40,026 bases of DNA from Pseudonocardia sp. Its GTDB lineage: Bacteria > Actinomycetota > Actinomycetes > Mycobacteriales > Pseudonocardiaceae. Below, one piece after another: positions 6,201 to 15,411 of the stretch. Both the position numbers and the translations under genes were made by a program. Within the stretch, counting starts at the first letter, position 1; each line of letters starts with the position of its first letter. The stretch lies in assembly GCA_026785945.1 (NCBI GenBank), contig JAJAZD010000003.1, positions 1-40,026 of the forward strand, given 5' to 3'. The notes under the pieces were generated by a model that was not told the origin of the DNA, made no database searches, and saw nothing but the letters and a program-made list of their open reading frames with translations.

Positions 6201-8165
6201 ATGGCCGGAGTCCGGCTGGAGTGGGACGGCAAGAGCGCGGACGTGCCGCGGCTGCGGCTGCCGATCCAGGTGGTGGAGACGGTCAACGCCGCCCGCGCCG
6301 ACCGCGGCACCCTGTTCGACGCCGGCGCCCAGGTCGGCGACGACGGCTGGCGCAACCGGCTGATCTGGGGCGACAACCTGCACGTCCTGACGTCTCTGGC
6401 CGACGAGCTGGCCGGGCAGGTCGACCTGATCTACATCGACCCACCTTTCGACTCCCGGCAGGACTACAAGGTCCGGATCGCGGTCGGCGACGGCGGGGAC
6501 GCGGCCGACCAGGACCTGGCCAAGCTGTCCTCCATCATCGAGGAGAAGGCGTACCGGGACACCTGGGGTCGCGGGGTGGAGTCCTACCTGGACATGCTCT
6601 ACCAGCGGTTGGTGGCGCTCAAGGAGCTGCTCTCCGAACGCGGCTCGATCTTCCTGCACCTGGCGCCGAACGTGTCGCACCTGGCGCGGGTGCTGCTGGA
6701 CGAGATCTTCGGGGCCGAGAACTTTCGCGCGGAGATCATCTGGCAGCGAACGACGGCGCACAGTGACGGCAAACAGGGTGGCAGAAAATTCGGCCCTGTG
6801 CACGATACCCTCGCCTGCTTCTCCAAAGGAGAGAAGTATATATGGAATCCGCTCACAGTTCCCTACGACAAGGGGTACGTCGATTCCAAGTATCCGCACA
6901 TGGACGACGCCACGGGCCGACGCTATGGTTTGTGGGATATGACCGGGCCAGGAGGAGCCGCAAAAGGCAACCCGTATTACGACGTCATGGGGGTGAGTCG
7001 TCATTGGCGATACTCGCGTGAACGGATGTCGCAACTTGTCGCAGAAGGAAGGGTGGTGCAACCCCGCCCAGGTGCGGTCCCTCGCTTCAAGCGCTACCTG
7101 GATGACGGCGGTGGTGTCTCGCTGCAGGATGTCTGGACCGACATCGACCCCATCAATTCGCAGGCTGTCCAGCGGCTCGGCTACGACACCCAGAAGCCCG
7201 AGGCCCTGCTGGAACGCATCATCAAGTCCTCGTCGGACCCCGGCTCGATCGTCCTCGACTGCTTCGCCGGCTCCGGTACCACCCCGGCCGTCGCGGAGAA
7301 GCTCGGCCGCCGCTGGGTCGCCGTCGACATCGGCCGGTTCGCCGTCCACACCACCCGCAAGCGCCTGCTCGACATCCCGCAGTGCGCCCCGTTCGTCGTG
7401 GCCAATCTCGGCCGCTACGAGCGTCAGGTCTGGCAGCGCGACACCACCGGCGAGCAGGTGCAGCCATATCTCGACTTCGTCGTGGCCCTCTACGGCGGCA
7501 CCCCGCTCGCCGGGTTCCGGCACGTGCACGGCACGGTCGGGTCCACCGCGATCCACGTCGGTGCGGTCGACTCCCCGGTCACCCTGGCCGAGATCAAGGA
7601 GGCCCTCGACGAGGCGGCCGCCGCCGGTCACCCGCGCCTGGACGTGCTGGGCTGGGAGTTCGAGCTGGGCCTCAACGACCTGGTCCAGGACGAGGCCCGG
7701 TTCCGCGGGATCTCGCTGCAGGTCCGGCGCATCCCCCGCGAGGTCATGGACCCCCGGGTCATCGCCGCGGGCGAGGTGGTGTTCCACGAGCTGGCCCACC
7801 TGGCCGTCGAGACCAGGGTGAAGAAGCGTTCGGTCACCGTCGAGCTGACCGACTTCCTGCTCCCCAACCCGGAGCTGGTCCCGCCCTCGATCCGCGACAA
7901 GATCACCAGCTGGTCGGACTATGTGGACTACTGGGCCGTCGACTTCGACTTCGGCACCGCCGGTACCGGCGCCGGCACCGCCGCCGACCGGGCCGGGGAC
8001 ACCTTCCACAACCAGTGGCAGTCCTACCGCACCCGCGCCGACCGCCGCCTGGAGCTCGCGGCGGATCACGACTACGACGGGCCCGGCACCCGCCGGATCC
8101 AGGTCAAGGTGGTCGACGTTTTCGGCAACGACACCACCAGCGAGGTCGAGGTGCGGGTGCCGTGA
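6201..8165 (+). CDS. mod: Type III-like DNA methyltransferase (Mod)
   Basis: A 654-residue site-specific DNA methyltransferase with motif order IV then I, as in the beta class of N6-adenine/N4-cytosine enzymes. Catalytic DPPF is at residues 80-83 and the AdoMet-binding FAGSGTT at about 355-361, followed by AEKLGRRWVAVDI. Between them is the target recognition region (about 174-313). Its DNA (about 6720-7140) is clearly richer in AT and uses other codons, as if exchanged. The C-terminal ~270 residues carry no motif I know. The ATG follows GAGAGGGGA. The stop overlaps the GTG of the helicase gene, so Mod and Res are co-translated. It should modify host sites and specify where Res cuts. A phase-variation repeat tract was not seen. 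Confidence 0.92.
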   Translation: MAGVRLEWDGKSADVPRLRLPIQVVETVNAARADRGTLFDAGAQVGDDGWRNRLIWGDNLHVLTSLADELAGQVDLIYIDPPFDSRQDYKVRIAVGDGGDAADQDLAKLSSIIEEKAYRDTWGRGVESYLDMLYQRLVALKELLSERGSIFLHLAPNVSHLARVLLDEIFGAENFRAEIIWQRTTAHSDGKQGGRKFGPVHDTLACFSKGEKYIWNPLTVPYDKGYVDSKYPHMDDATGRRYGLWDMTGPGGAAKGNPYYDVMGVSRHWRYSRERMSQLVAEGRVVQPRPGAVPRFKRYLDDGGGVSLQDVWTDIDPINSQAVQRLGYDTQKPEALLERIIKSSSDPGSIVLDCFAGSGTTPAVAEKLGRRWVAVDIGRFAVHTTRKRLLDIPQCAPFVVANLGRYERQVWQRDTTGEQVQPYLDFVVALYGGTPLAGFRHVHGTVGSTAIHVGAVDSPVTLAEIKEALDEAAAAGHPRLDVLGWEFELGLNDLVQDEARFRGISLQVRRIPREVMDPRVIAAGEVVFHELAHLAVETRVKKRSVTVELTDFLLPNPELVPPSIRDKITSWSDYVDYWAVDFDFGTAGTGAGTAADRAGDTFHNQWQSYRTRADRRLELAADHDYDGPGTRRIQVKVVDVFGNDTTSEVEVRVP

Positions 8166-10840
8166 CGGATCCCTTCGCCGTGCCCGCGACCCGGGCTCCG
8201 AGCCCGGCCCCGCTGGTCGACGGCATCCGCCGGCACGTCGACGCCTGGCGCAACGCCGGCTACCCGGGCGCGTCCGACACCTCGACCCAGCTCCTGCACC
8301 ACTGGTTCCTCGACGAGCACCAGACGCCCGACGGCACCCCGTTCCGGTACTACTTCGCGCAGCGCGAGGCCGTCGAGACCGTGATCTACCTCTACGAGGT
8401 GGCGAAGGCCCGTCGGCTGCCCGACCTCATCGCCCGGTTCTCCACCGCGCCGTTGCCCGACCGGGGACAGCCCTACCCGCGCTACGTCGTCAAGGCGGCC
8501 ACCGGGTCCGGCAAGACCAAGGTGATGAGCCTGCTGATCGCCTGGTCCTACTTCCACCACCTGCGTGAGGCGGGCTCCGAGCTGTCCGCGACCTCGCTCG
8601 TGGTGGCGCCCAACCTGATCGTCTACGAGCGGCTGCGCACCGACTTCGAGCACGCCCGGATCTTCCGCGAGGACCCGATCGTCCCGCCGGGCTGGGCCTT
8701 CGACCTGCGGGTGTCGCTGCGCGACGATCCGCTGCCACCTGCCGGTCCCGTCCTGGTGCTGACCAACGTCCAGGCGCTCTACGAGCGCCTGCCCGCGGTC
8801 CCGTCGAGCCCGCTGGACATGGTGCTGGGGCCGCGACCCCCGAAGTCGCTCACCGCGCCCGACCCGATCCTGCTGCGGCTGGCCGCGCGGGGCCGCGTCC
8901 TCGTGGTCAACGACGAGGCCCACCACCTGCACGAGGCGATCCGTCGGGAGACCGGCGACCCGCTCACCATCTGGCGCAGCCTGCACCGCCTGCACGAGCT
9001 GGCCGACGGCGGTGTGGTCGCCCAGTTCGACTTCTCGGCCACCCCGCGCAGTCAGGACGGCCGGCTGTTCGACGACATCGTCGCCGACTATCCGCTGTCC
9101 GCCGCCATCGAGCAGGGCATCGTCAAACGTCCGGTCATCGGCGAGCTCTCCGGCGCCCTGGAGGTGGCCAGCGACGACGCCTCGGTCCGCTACCGGAAAC
9201 AGATCTCGGCCGGTGTCGCGAAATGGCGTGAGTTCCGCGACGTCCTCGCCCCGGCCGGGAAGAAGCCGCTCCTGTTCGTCATGGCCGAGAGCACCGATGC
9301 CGCCGACGAGATCGCGCGGTATCTGGGCACACTGTCCGATCTCGTCGGCCGGGTGCTGACGATCCACGTCAACATGGGCGGCCGGGACAAGGGTGAGATC
9401 AAGAAGGACGACCTGGAGAACGCCCGCCGCTGGGCCCGCGAGGTCGACTCCGACGACAACCCGTACTCGGCCATCGTCAGCGTGCTGATGCTGCGCGAGG
9501 GCTGGGACGTCCGCAACGTGTCGGTCGTGGTGCCGCTGCGTCCGCTCACGGCCAAGAGCAGGATCCTGCCCGAACAGACGCTCGGGCGCGGCCTGCGGCG
9601 CATGACGCCACCAGGATCGGGGGTCGACGAGAAGGTCGTGGTCATCGAACACGAGGCCTTCCGGGATCTCTGGGACACCGTCATCGCCGAGGAGGGCATC
9701 GCCGTCGACCGTCGCGACGCCGACGACGTGCACCCCGACGCCACCGTCATCACGGTGCAGCCCGACAGGATGAGCCACGACATCGAGATCCCGCAGCTCA
9801 CCCGGGTCCTCAGCCGGGATTCCGCCGAGCTGCGCTCATTGCGTCCCGCCGACGTCCCGGCTCGGCTGATCCCCCTCGCGGACGAGCTGCGCAACTCCGA
9901 CATCGACTACACCGGCCGTGACCTGCTCACCGGGGTTGTTGTCGAGCGCGCCACCTACCCGACGCCCGTCGCCGACCAGCCGGGCCCGGTGATCGCCTGG
10001 TTCGCCGGTGAGCTCGCCCGCGAGACCCGGCTGACCGGCCAGTTCGCCGTGCTGGCCCCGCTCGTCCGCGGCTACATCGAGGAGCGGAGCTTCGGTGGAC
10101 CGGTCGACGTCGCCGATCCGCTCGTCCTGCAGGCGTTGCGCGAGCCGGCCGCCCAGGAGGTCGTCCTCGGCGCGCTGCGCCACGCCGTGGAAGAGCGCGT
10201 CCTGATCGCCCGCACCGCGGAATCCGAGCCCAAGCCGCTGCTGCTCTCGCGTACCCGGCCGTTCCTGTGGAGTCGCGACACCGCGGGAGCCGCCAAGTCG
10301 ATCTTCTCGGCCCAGCCGTGCGACAGCGGACTGGAGGTGAGGTTCTGCGCGTTCCTGGACCGGTGCGGGGATGTCGAGTCGTTCGCCAAGCTCGCCCGGG
10401 ACGTCCGCTTCTCGCTGGAGTACCGCGCCGAGGCGGGCCGTCTCGCGTACTACTACCCGGACTTCGTCGTGCGGCGCACCGACGGGGCGCACGTCGTGAT
10501 CGAGACGAAGGGGCTGGTCGATCAGGATGTCCCACACAAGGACGAACGGGCGGCGGCCTGGGCGGTGGACGCCACCGTGGCCAGCGGGGTGCGGTGGTCC
10601 TACCTTCGGGTCGACCAGGAGCTCTTCGACCAGCAGGAACCCCTGGTGGGGAGCCTGCGCGAGCTGACCGACGTCGTCTTCGAGTCGCGCCGCCAGTCCT
10701 ACCTGCGGGAACGCCGCGCCCCGCGGCCCCGCAGCCGCGAGGAGGCGTTCGCCCTGATGGACCGTGTTCGGGAGCGGTCACTCGCGGTGGCCGGCGTCGA
10801 CGAGGAGATCTCGCGGCTGCGCGACGATCCCCGTGGCTGA
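8162..10840 (+). CDS. res: Type III-like restriction subunit (Res helicase-nuclease)
   Basis: 892-residue superfamily 2 helicase with a C-terminal nuclease. Seen: Walker A ATGSGKT (about 113-119), DEAH box (251-254), motif III SATP (about 292-295), a late helicase block LREGWDVRNVSVVVPLRP with EQTLGRGLRRM (motifs V-VI), and a PD-(D/E)xK nuclease signature YYYPDFVV...VIETKG with D767, E781 and K783. With Mod it should cut foreign DNA after ATP-driven movement or switching. I chose the GTG at 8162, which overlaps the mod stop (GTGA), although the frame is open upstream to 7382 inside mod. That is somewhat shorter than classical Res (about 970), but all motifs are intact. The gene's end overlaps the PIN gene by eight bases. 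Confidence 0.92.
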   Translation: MTDPFAVPATRAPSPAPLVDGIRRHVDAWRNAGYPGASDTSTQLLHHWFLDEHQTPDGTPFRYYFAQREAVETVIYLYEVAKARRLPDLIARFSTAPLPDRGQPYPRYVVKAATGSGKTKVMSLLIAWSYFHHLREAGSELSATSLVVAPNLIVYERLRTDFEHARIFREDPIVPPGWAFDLRVSLRDDPLPPAGPVLVLTNVQALYERLPAVPSSPLDMVLGPRPPKSLTAPDPILLRLAARGRVLVVNDEAHHLHEAIRRETGDPLTIWRSLHRLHELADGGVVAQFDFSATPRSQDGRLFDDIVADYPLSAAIEQGIVKRPVIGELSGALEVASDDASVRYRKQISAGVAKWREFRDVLAPAGKKPLLFVMAESTDAADEIARYLGTLSDLVGRVLTIHVNMGGRDKGEIKKDDLENARRWAREVDSDDNPYSAIVSVLMLREGWDVRNVSVVVPLRPLTAKSRILPEQTLGRGLRRMTPPGSGVDEKVVVIEHEAFRDLWDTVIAEEGIAVDRRDADDVHPDATVITVQPDRMSHDIEIPQLTRVLSRDSAELRSLRPADVPARLIPLADELRNSDIDYTGRDLLTGVVVERATYPTPVADQPGPVIAWFAGELARETRLTGQFAVLAPLVRGYIEERSFGGPVDVADPLVLQALREPAAQEVVLGALRHAVEERVLIARTAESEPKPLLLSRTRPFLWSRDTAGAAKSIFSAQPCDSGLEVRFCAFLDRCGDVESFAKLARDVRFSLEYRAEAGRLAYYYPDFVVRRTDGAHVVIETKGLVDQDVPHKDERAAAWAVDATVASGVRWSYLRVDQELFDQQEPLVGSLRELTDVVFESRRQSYLRERRAPRPRSREEAFALMDRVRERSLAVAGVDEEISRLRDDPRG

Positions 10841-11270
10841 CCGCTTCCTCGTCGACACCAGCGTGTTCACCCGCTGGTTCCTCCGCCAGGACGGGTTCGC
10901 CGAGGCGCTCACCTTCCGGTCGGCATACCTGGCCGGTGCCGCCGACCTGGAGACCGTCGACTTCGTCCGGTTCGAGCTCGGGCACGTCCTGCGGACCCAC
11001 GGCCTGCTGAAGGGGCACCTCGACGAGGACGAGTACGTCGCCGCGGTGCGGTCGATCGACGACGCCGGCATCCCCGTCCACGTCACCTCCGCGGACGTGC
11101 TGGAACAGGCCGCCGATCTCGCCGCGCGCCGGATGCTCCGCTACTTCGACGCCCTGCTGATCGCCTGGTCACTCGAACTCGGGATGACGGTGCTGACCGC
11201 GGACAAGAAGCTGTGCCACGCCGTGGCCGGCATCGCGCGGACCCGACTCGTGACCTCGGCCCTGGTGTGA
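10833..11270 (+). CDS. PIN-domain ribonuclease (VapC-like)
   Basis: 145 residues, a single PIN domain. The acidic residues of the metal-dependent nuclease site are all present: D8 (FLVDTSVF), E48 ([10 protein letters not shown]), D106 ([10 protein letters not shown]) and D124 (VLTADKKL). VapC-type PIN proteins cleave RNA, often tRNA, and normally need an antitoxin; no VapB-like small gene lies beside it. The GTG at 10833 sits inside the last codons of res (8-base overlap). The frame is open upstream to 10764, but that part is res sequence. The tight coupling to Mod-Res suggests a role as an extra effector or regulator of the restriction system; this is inference. Confidence 0.88.
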   Translation: MADRFLVDTSVFTRWFLRQDGFAEALTFRSAYLAGAADLETVDFVRFELGHVLRTHGLLKGHLDEDEYVAAVRSIDDAGIPVHVTSADVLEQAADLAARRMLRYFDALLIAWSLELGMTVLTADKKLCHAVAGIARTRLVTSALV

Positions 11271-11758
11271 GTACCACGCTCCGGACCGGAGTGGACGCGG
11301 CCCGGCTACGGGACCTGGCCGCGGAGGTCCGGCGGATCACCGCAGGATTCGAGAACGAGCTCGCGCTGGCCTGGGCCGTGGTGGACACCGGTGTGTTGCC
11401 GCCGGTCATCGCCTCCGTCGGTACGGCCGGCCACGTCGCGGTCGACCCCGAGCGGGTCTTCCGCTACGCGTTGCGGGTCGGAGCGAGCGGGGTCGTGCTG
11501 GCCCGCAACCATCCGGTCACGACCGGGCCCAGCCGCGCGGACGAGGCCGTCACCCGTCGGCTCGTCGCCGCGGGCCACGTACTCGGCATTCCGCTCATCG
11601 CGCACCTGGTCGTCGAGCCGCACGCGGTCCACGAGCTGGTCGGCCACGTCGGAGTCGGCAGCCTCGGTTTCGGCAGCGTCGGAGTCGGCAGCGTCGGAAT
11701 CGGCCGCGTCGGAGTCGGCCGCGACGTGGCGGTCGTCGCATCGGAGCCCGTTCGGTAG
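11267..11758 (+). CDS. RadC/JAMM-like protein with altered metal site
   Basis: 163 residues matching the C-terminal JAB/MPN domain of Rad[30 protein letters not shown], then [20 protein letters not shown] and [12 protein letters not shown]. RadC proteins have HNHP followed by PS-x-x-D. Here the first His is replaced by Arg (R80-N81-H82-P83) while H82, S89 and D92 remain, so metal binding may be weakened or changed. The N-terminal helix-hairpin-helix part of full RadC is missing. The C-terminus (129-153) is a Gly-Val-rich pentapeptide repeat. The GTG overlaps the PIN stop (GTGA). RadC-like proteins often occur in defence and mobile regions, with no proven activity. Confidence 0.8.
   Translation: MSTTLRTGVDAARLRDLAAEVRRITAGFENELALAWAVVDTGVLPPVIASVGTAGHVAVDPERVFRYALRVGASGVVLARNHPVTTGPSRADEAVTRRLVAAGHVLGIPLIAHLVVEPHAVHELVGHVGVGSLGFGSVGVGSVGIGRVGVGRDVAVVASEPVR
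11651..11725 (+). repeat. Five 15-base tandem units in the radC-like gene
   Basis: Five consecutive units related to GGAGTCGGCAGCGTC, each coding for G-V/F/I-G-S/R-V/L/D. Units one, three and five are nearly identical. The array is a minisatellite at the 3' end of the coding region and may vary in copy number. Confidence 0.92.
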
Positions 11759-11768
11759 AGCATGACCG

Positions 11769-11790
11769 AACCCCCTGCTCAGGCGGGGGT
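11769..11790. terminator. Possible bidirectional terminator
   Basis: ACCCCC (11770-11775) and GGGGGT (11785-11790) form a six-pair GC stem around a nine-base loop between the convergent radC-like gene and serS, overlapping the serS stop. There is no T-run, which is normal for actinobacterial terminators. Confidence 0.45.
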
Positions 11791-13050
11791 CAGGACGTCG
11801 AAGCCGGTGTAGGGGACCAGCGCCTCGGGGATACGGACCGAGCCGTCGGCCTGCTGGCCCTGTTCCAGCAGCGCGACGAGCGTGCGGCCGATCGGGAGTC
11901 CGGAGCTGTTGAGGGTGGCCGCGAAGCCGCGCGTGCCGTCCCTGCTCTTCGTCCGGATGCCGGCGCGGCGGGCCTGGAACGTGCCGAAGTCCGACGCCGA
12001 GGCGATCTCGCGGTAGCGCTGCTGCCCGGGCAGCCACACCTCGATGTCGTAGGTGAACTCGGCGGAGAACCCGATGTCACCCGCGGCGAGCTTCACGACG
12101 CGGTACGCCAGGCCCAACCCCTGCAGGCACGCCTCGGCGTGACCGACGAGCAGCTCCAGCTCGGTGCGCGACCGGGACGCCTCCACGAAGCGCACGAGCT
12201 CGACCTTCGAGAACTCGTGCAGCCGCACCAACCCACGGGTGTCGCGACCGTAGGAGCCCGCCTCCGAACGGAAGCAGGGGGTGTGCGCCGTGTAGGCGAG
12301 CGGCAGGTCCTCGGTGGCGAGGGTCTCCTGGGCGTGCAGGTTCGTGAGCGGCACCTCGGCGGTGGGGATGAGGAACAGCTCCCGTTCGGCCACGCCGGTC
12401 CGGAACAGGTCGTGCTCGAACTTCGGGAGCTGACCGGTACCGGTCAACGCCGCGCGGGTGACGAGCGTGGGCACCGAGAACTCGGTGTAGCCGTGCTGCT
12501 CGGTGTGCAGCTCCAGGAAGTACCGGGCCAGCGCGCGCTCGAGCTTGGCGCCCCGCCCGCGCAGCACGGCGAAGCGCGGGCCGGACAGCTTCGTCGCACG
12601 GGCGAGGTCGAGGATGCCGAGCTTCTCGCCCAGGTCGACGTGGTCCAGCGGGGCGAAGTCGAGCTCCACCGGCTCACCCCAGCTGCGGACGTGCTCGGCG
12701 TCGGCGTCCGAGGTGCCGTCGGGCAGGTCGTCGGCGGGCAGGTTGGGGATGCCGAGCAGGAGGTCGCGCAGCTCGGTCTCCAGCCCGCGGTGCTCCTCCT
12801 CGGCCGAAGCGATGACGGCCTTGAGCTCGCGGGCGCGCTCGACCCGGGCCGGACGCTCGTCGGCACTCGCGCCCTTCACCGAGGTGGCGACGCGCTTGGC
12901 CTCCGCGCGAGCCTCGTCGGCGCGCTGGATCGCGGAGTTGCGGCCGGACAGCAGCTTGTCCAGCGTGGCGACGTCCAGGGCGAAGCCGCGGCGGGTGAGC
13001 CTGCGTACGGCGTCGGTGGCGGGGTCGAGCAGGACGCGGGGGTCGTGCAT
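11779..13050 (-). CDS. serS: Seryl-tRNA synthetase
   Basis: 423 residues, the usual bacterial length. It charges tRNA-Ser (and tRNA-Sec where present) with serine. The N-terminal antiparallel coiled-coil tRNA-binding arm covers about 30-105 ([36 protein letters not shown]). The class II catalytic core follows, with motif 2 [20 protein letters not shown] plus HEFSKVEL, and motif 3 near the end ([16 protein letters not shown]). I chose the ATG at 13050 ([19 protein letters not shown]), which matches known starts; the frame is open far upstream only by GC bias. A TACCCT box ends six bases before the ATG, so the mRNA is probably leaderless. It is convergent with the restriction operon and divergent from the FadD-type ligase. 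Confidence 0.97.
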   Translation of the reverse strand: MHDPRVLLDPATDAVRRLTRRGFALDVATLDKLLSGRNSAIQRADEARAEAKRVATSVKGASADERPARVERARELKAVIASAEEEHRGLETELRDLLLGIPNLPADDLPDGTSDADAEHVRSWGEPVELDFAPLDHVDLGEKLGILDLARATKLSGPRFAVLRGRGAKLERALARYFLELHTEQHGYTEFSVPTLVTRAALTGTGQLPKFEHDLFRTGVAERELFLIPTAEVPLTNLHAQETLATEDLPLAYTAHTPCFRSEAGSYGRDTRGLVRLHEFSKVELVRFVEASRSRTELELLVGHAEACLQGLGLAYRVVKLAAGDIGFSAEFTYDIEVWLPGQQRYREIASASDFGTFQARRAGIRTKSRDGTRGFAATLNSSGLPIGRTLVALLEQGQQADGSVRIPEALVPYTGFDVLTPA

Positions 13051-13056
13051 CGTCGC

Positions 13057-13062
13057 AGGGTA
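13057..13062 (-). promoter_or_regulatory. -10 box of leaderless serS
   Basis: Read on the minus strand, TACCCT is followed by GCGACG and then the ATG at 13050. The six-base gap places the transcription start at or next to the start codon. Confidence 0.6.
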
Positions 13063-13149
13063 TCGCCGCGCACCAGGACGATTCGGCGAGCCTCCCCATC
13101 CGGAGGTGGTGAGGCGCGCCGGTCGGACGCACGATGTGCTCCGCACCAC

Positions 13150-14850
13150 ATGCGACGAGAGATTGGTCCCGCTGCCGTGTCCGCTCCTGTGTCCGTTCCT
13201 GGATCCGCCTTCGTGCCCGCCGTTCCCTCGTACGCCTCCGGCACCTCCGACGTCGCGCTGCTCGGCGACACGATCGGTGACAACTTCGACCGGACGGCCA
13301 CCGCGCAACCCGACGCCGAGGCGCTCGTCGAGGTGTCGAGCGGGCGGCGATGGACGTACGGCGCGCTGCGCGAGGAGGTCGACTCCGTGGCGTCGGGCCT
13401 GCTCGCGGCGGGGCTGGCGAAGGGTGACCGCGTCGGGATCTGGGCGCCGAACCTCGCCGAGTGGACGCTCGTGCAGTACGCCACGGCCAAGCTCGGTGTC
13501 GTCCTCGTGAACGTCAACCCGGCGTACCGCGCCCACGAGCTGGAGTTCGTCCTGAAGCAGGCGGGGGTCTCGCTGCTCGTGGCCGCCACGAGCTTCAAGA
13601 CCTCCGACTACGCCGCGATGGTGCAGGAGGTCCGGCCGAACTGCCCCGACCTGCGCCGGGTGGTGTTCATCGGTACGCCCGACTGGGACGCCCTCGTCGA
13701 CGCCGGCCGGGGCCGGGACCGCGCGGAGCTGGCCCGGCGGCAGTCGGAGCTGAGCCCCGACGACCCGATCAACATCCAGTACACGTCGGGAACCACCGGC
13801 TTCCCCAAGGGCGCCACGCTGAGCCACCACAACATCCTGAACAACGGCTACTTCGTCGGCCGGATCTGCGGCTACACCGCGGCCGACCGCGTGTGCATCC
13901 CCGTCCCCTTCTACCACTGCTTCGGCATGGTGATGGGCAACCTCGCCTGCACGTCGAACGGTGCCACCATGGTGATCCCGGGGCCCGGTTTCGACCCGAA
14001 GACGGCGCTGCACGCCGTTGCCTCCGAGAGGTGCACGTCGCTGTACGGCGTCCCGACGATGTTCATCGCCGAGCTCAACTCGCCGGACTTCGACAGCTAC
14101 GACCTCTCGTCGCTCCGGACGGGGATCATGGCCGGCTCACCGTGTCCCGTCGAGGTGATGAAGCAGGTCGTCGACCGGATGGGGATGACCGAGGTGACCA
14201 TCTGCTACGGCATGACCGAGACCTCCCCGGTGTCCACCCAGACCCGCACCGACGACGCGCTGGAGCTGCGGGTGTCCACGGTCGGCCAGGTGCACCCGCA
14301 CATCGAGGTGAAGGTGATCGACCCCGGGTCGGGTCTGACGCTGCCCCGCGGCGTGCCGGGTGAGCTGTGCACCCGGGGCTACTCGGTGATGCTCGGGTAC
14401 TGGAACGAGCCGGAGCGGACAGCCGAGGCCATCGACCGGGCCCGCTGGATGCACACCGGTGACATCGGGATCATGGACGCCGAGGGCTTCCTCACCATCA
14501 CCGGCCGCATCAAGGACATGGTCATCCGCGGCGGGGAGAACATCTATCCGCGCGAGATCGAGGAGTTTCTCTACACCCACCCCGACATCCTCGACGCCCA
14601 GGTGGTCGGGGTGCCCGACGCGAAGTACGGGGAGGAGCTCTGCGCCTGGGTGACGCTCCGCGACGGCGCGCCGGAGCTGACCGCGGAATCGCTGCGGGAG
14701 TTCGCCACCGGCAGGCTTGCCCACTACAAGATCCCCCGCTACGTGCTGGTGGTGGACGAGTTCCCGATGACGGTGACGGGCAAGGTCCGCAAGGTGGAGA
14801 TGCGCGAACGCTCGGCAATCCTGCTGGCCGACTCCCCACCCCCCACCTAG
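13150..14850 (+). CDS. Fatty acyl-CoA synthetase (FadD-type AMP-binding ligase)
   Basis: 566 residues from the ATG at 13150, or 557 from a GTG at 13177; neither has a strong ribosome-binding site. An ANL-superfamily enzyme that activates a fatty or related carboxylic acid through an acyl-adenylate to its CoA ester. Seen: P-loop-like [32 protein letters not shown], the hinge [20 protein letters not shown], and the C-terminal catalytic Lys in MTVTGKVRK. The whole protein looks like the actinobacterial FadD group annotated as long- or medium-chain fatty-acid-CoA ligase. The substrate cannot be told from sequence. It is divergent from serS and is followed by the cold-shock-domain gene. Confidence 0.9.
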   Translation: MRREIGPAAVSAPVSVPGSAFVPAVPSYASGTSDVALLGDTIGDNFDRTATAQPDAEALVEVSSGRRWTYGALREEVDSVASGLLAAGLAKGDRVGIWAPNLAEWTLVQYATAKLGVVLVNVNPAYRAHELEFVLKQAGVSLLVAATSFKTSDYAAMVQEVRPNCPDLRRVVFIGTPDWDALVDAGRGRDRAELARRQSELSPDDPINIQYTSGTTGFPKGATLSHHNILNNGYFVGRICGYTAADRVCIPVPFYHCFGMVMGNLACTSNGATMVIPGPGFDPKTALHAVASERCTSLYGVPTMFIAELNSPDFDSYDLSSLRTGIMAGSPCPVEVMKQVVDRMGMTEVTICYGMTETSPVSTQTRTDDALELRVSTVGQVHPHIEVKVIDPGSGLTLPRGVPGELCTRGYSVMLGYWNEPERTAEAIDRARWMHTGDIGIMDAEGFLTITGRIKDMVIRGGENIYPREIEEFLYTHPDILDAQVVGVPDAKYGEELCAWVTLRDGAPELTAESLREFATGRLAHYKIPRYVLVVDEFPMTVTGKVRKVEMRERSAILLADSPPPT

Positions 14851-15020
14851 CGAACCGGCGCCGGCGGGAGGCTGCGCGGACGCCCGGGCGAGCAGTACTG
14901 TGACCGGGCGCGTCCCGGTGTCGCTCGGCGGGCCAGACCGCCCGAGCACCGAGGCGCGTTCGTCGTGTGGCCCCCCGGGCGTCGCGCGACGCCGAGTCGA
15001 TCCAGGAACAGGTGAGCACG

Positions 15021-15407
15021 GTGCCGAGCGGCAGGGTCAAGTGGTACGACGCCGACAAGGGCTTCGGATTCCTCGCTCAGGACGAAGGTGAGGACGTCTA
15101 CGTCCGCAAGGCCGCGCTGCCGGCCGGGGTGGAGGGGTTGAAGCCGGGCCAGCGCGTCGAGTTCGGGATGGCGGAGGGCCGCCGGGGACCGCAGGCGCTG
15201 TCGGTCCGGCTGCTGCAGACGCCCCCGTCGGCCGTCGAGGGTGCCCGCCGCCCCGCCGAGGACCTGCACAGCCTGATCGAGGACATGATCCGGCTGCTGG
15301 AGACGAAGGTGCAGCCCGACCTGCGGCGCGGCCGCTATCCCGAGCGGAAGTCCGCGAAGCTGGCGGCCGAGGTCGTCCGTGCCGTGGCCCGCGACCTGGA
15401 CGGCTGA
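15021..15407 (+). CDS. Cold-shock-domain protein with C-terminal extension
   Basis: 128 residues. The N-terminal cold-shock domain (about 1-65) has the RNA-binding motifs [15 protein letters not shown] (RNP1-like) and DVYVRKAAL (RNP2-like position). An extension of ~60 residues ([39 protein letters not shown]) is helical and conserved in the CspB-like proteins of Pseudonocardiaceae. It binds single-stranded RNA/DNA and may act as an RNA chaperone. I chose the GTG at 15021 ([10 protein letters not shown]) by comparison with relatives; the GTG at 15012 is possible. A TACTGT box lies upstream at 14896-14901. Its stop is only four bases from the stop of the convergent DUF2771 gene. Confidence 0.9.
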   Translation: MPSGRVKWYDADKGFGFLAQDEGEDVYVRKAALPAGVEGLKPGQRVEFGMAEGRRGPQALSVRLLQTPPSAVEGARRPAEDLHSLIEDMIRLLETKVQPDLRRGRYPERKSAKLAAEVVRAVARDLDG

Positions 15408-15411
15408 CCGC

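Noticed and set aside
5987-6766. Open frame overlapping the start of mod
   Set aside because: Most of it is mod read in another frame; the short unique part has no recognisable motif.
7382-8161. Upstream extension of the Res frame into mod
   Set aside because: The frame is open only because of GC bias. The protein-like sequence and the coupled GTGA start begin at 8162.
11651-11725. CRISPR-like array
   Set aside because: The units are 15 bases without spacers, in frame, inside a coding region.
12139-13149. Long open frame before the FadD-type ligase
   Set aside because: It is antisense to serS and its translation has no family pattern (Arg/Gly/Leu-rich shadow).
13051-13149. tRNA gene next to serS
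   Set aside because: No cloverleaf or conserved TTC/CCA-like elements were found in this gap or in the other intergenic regions.
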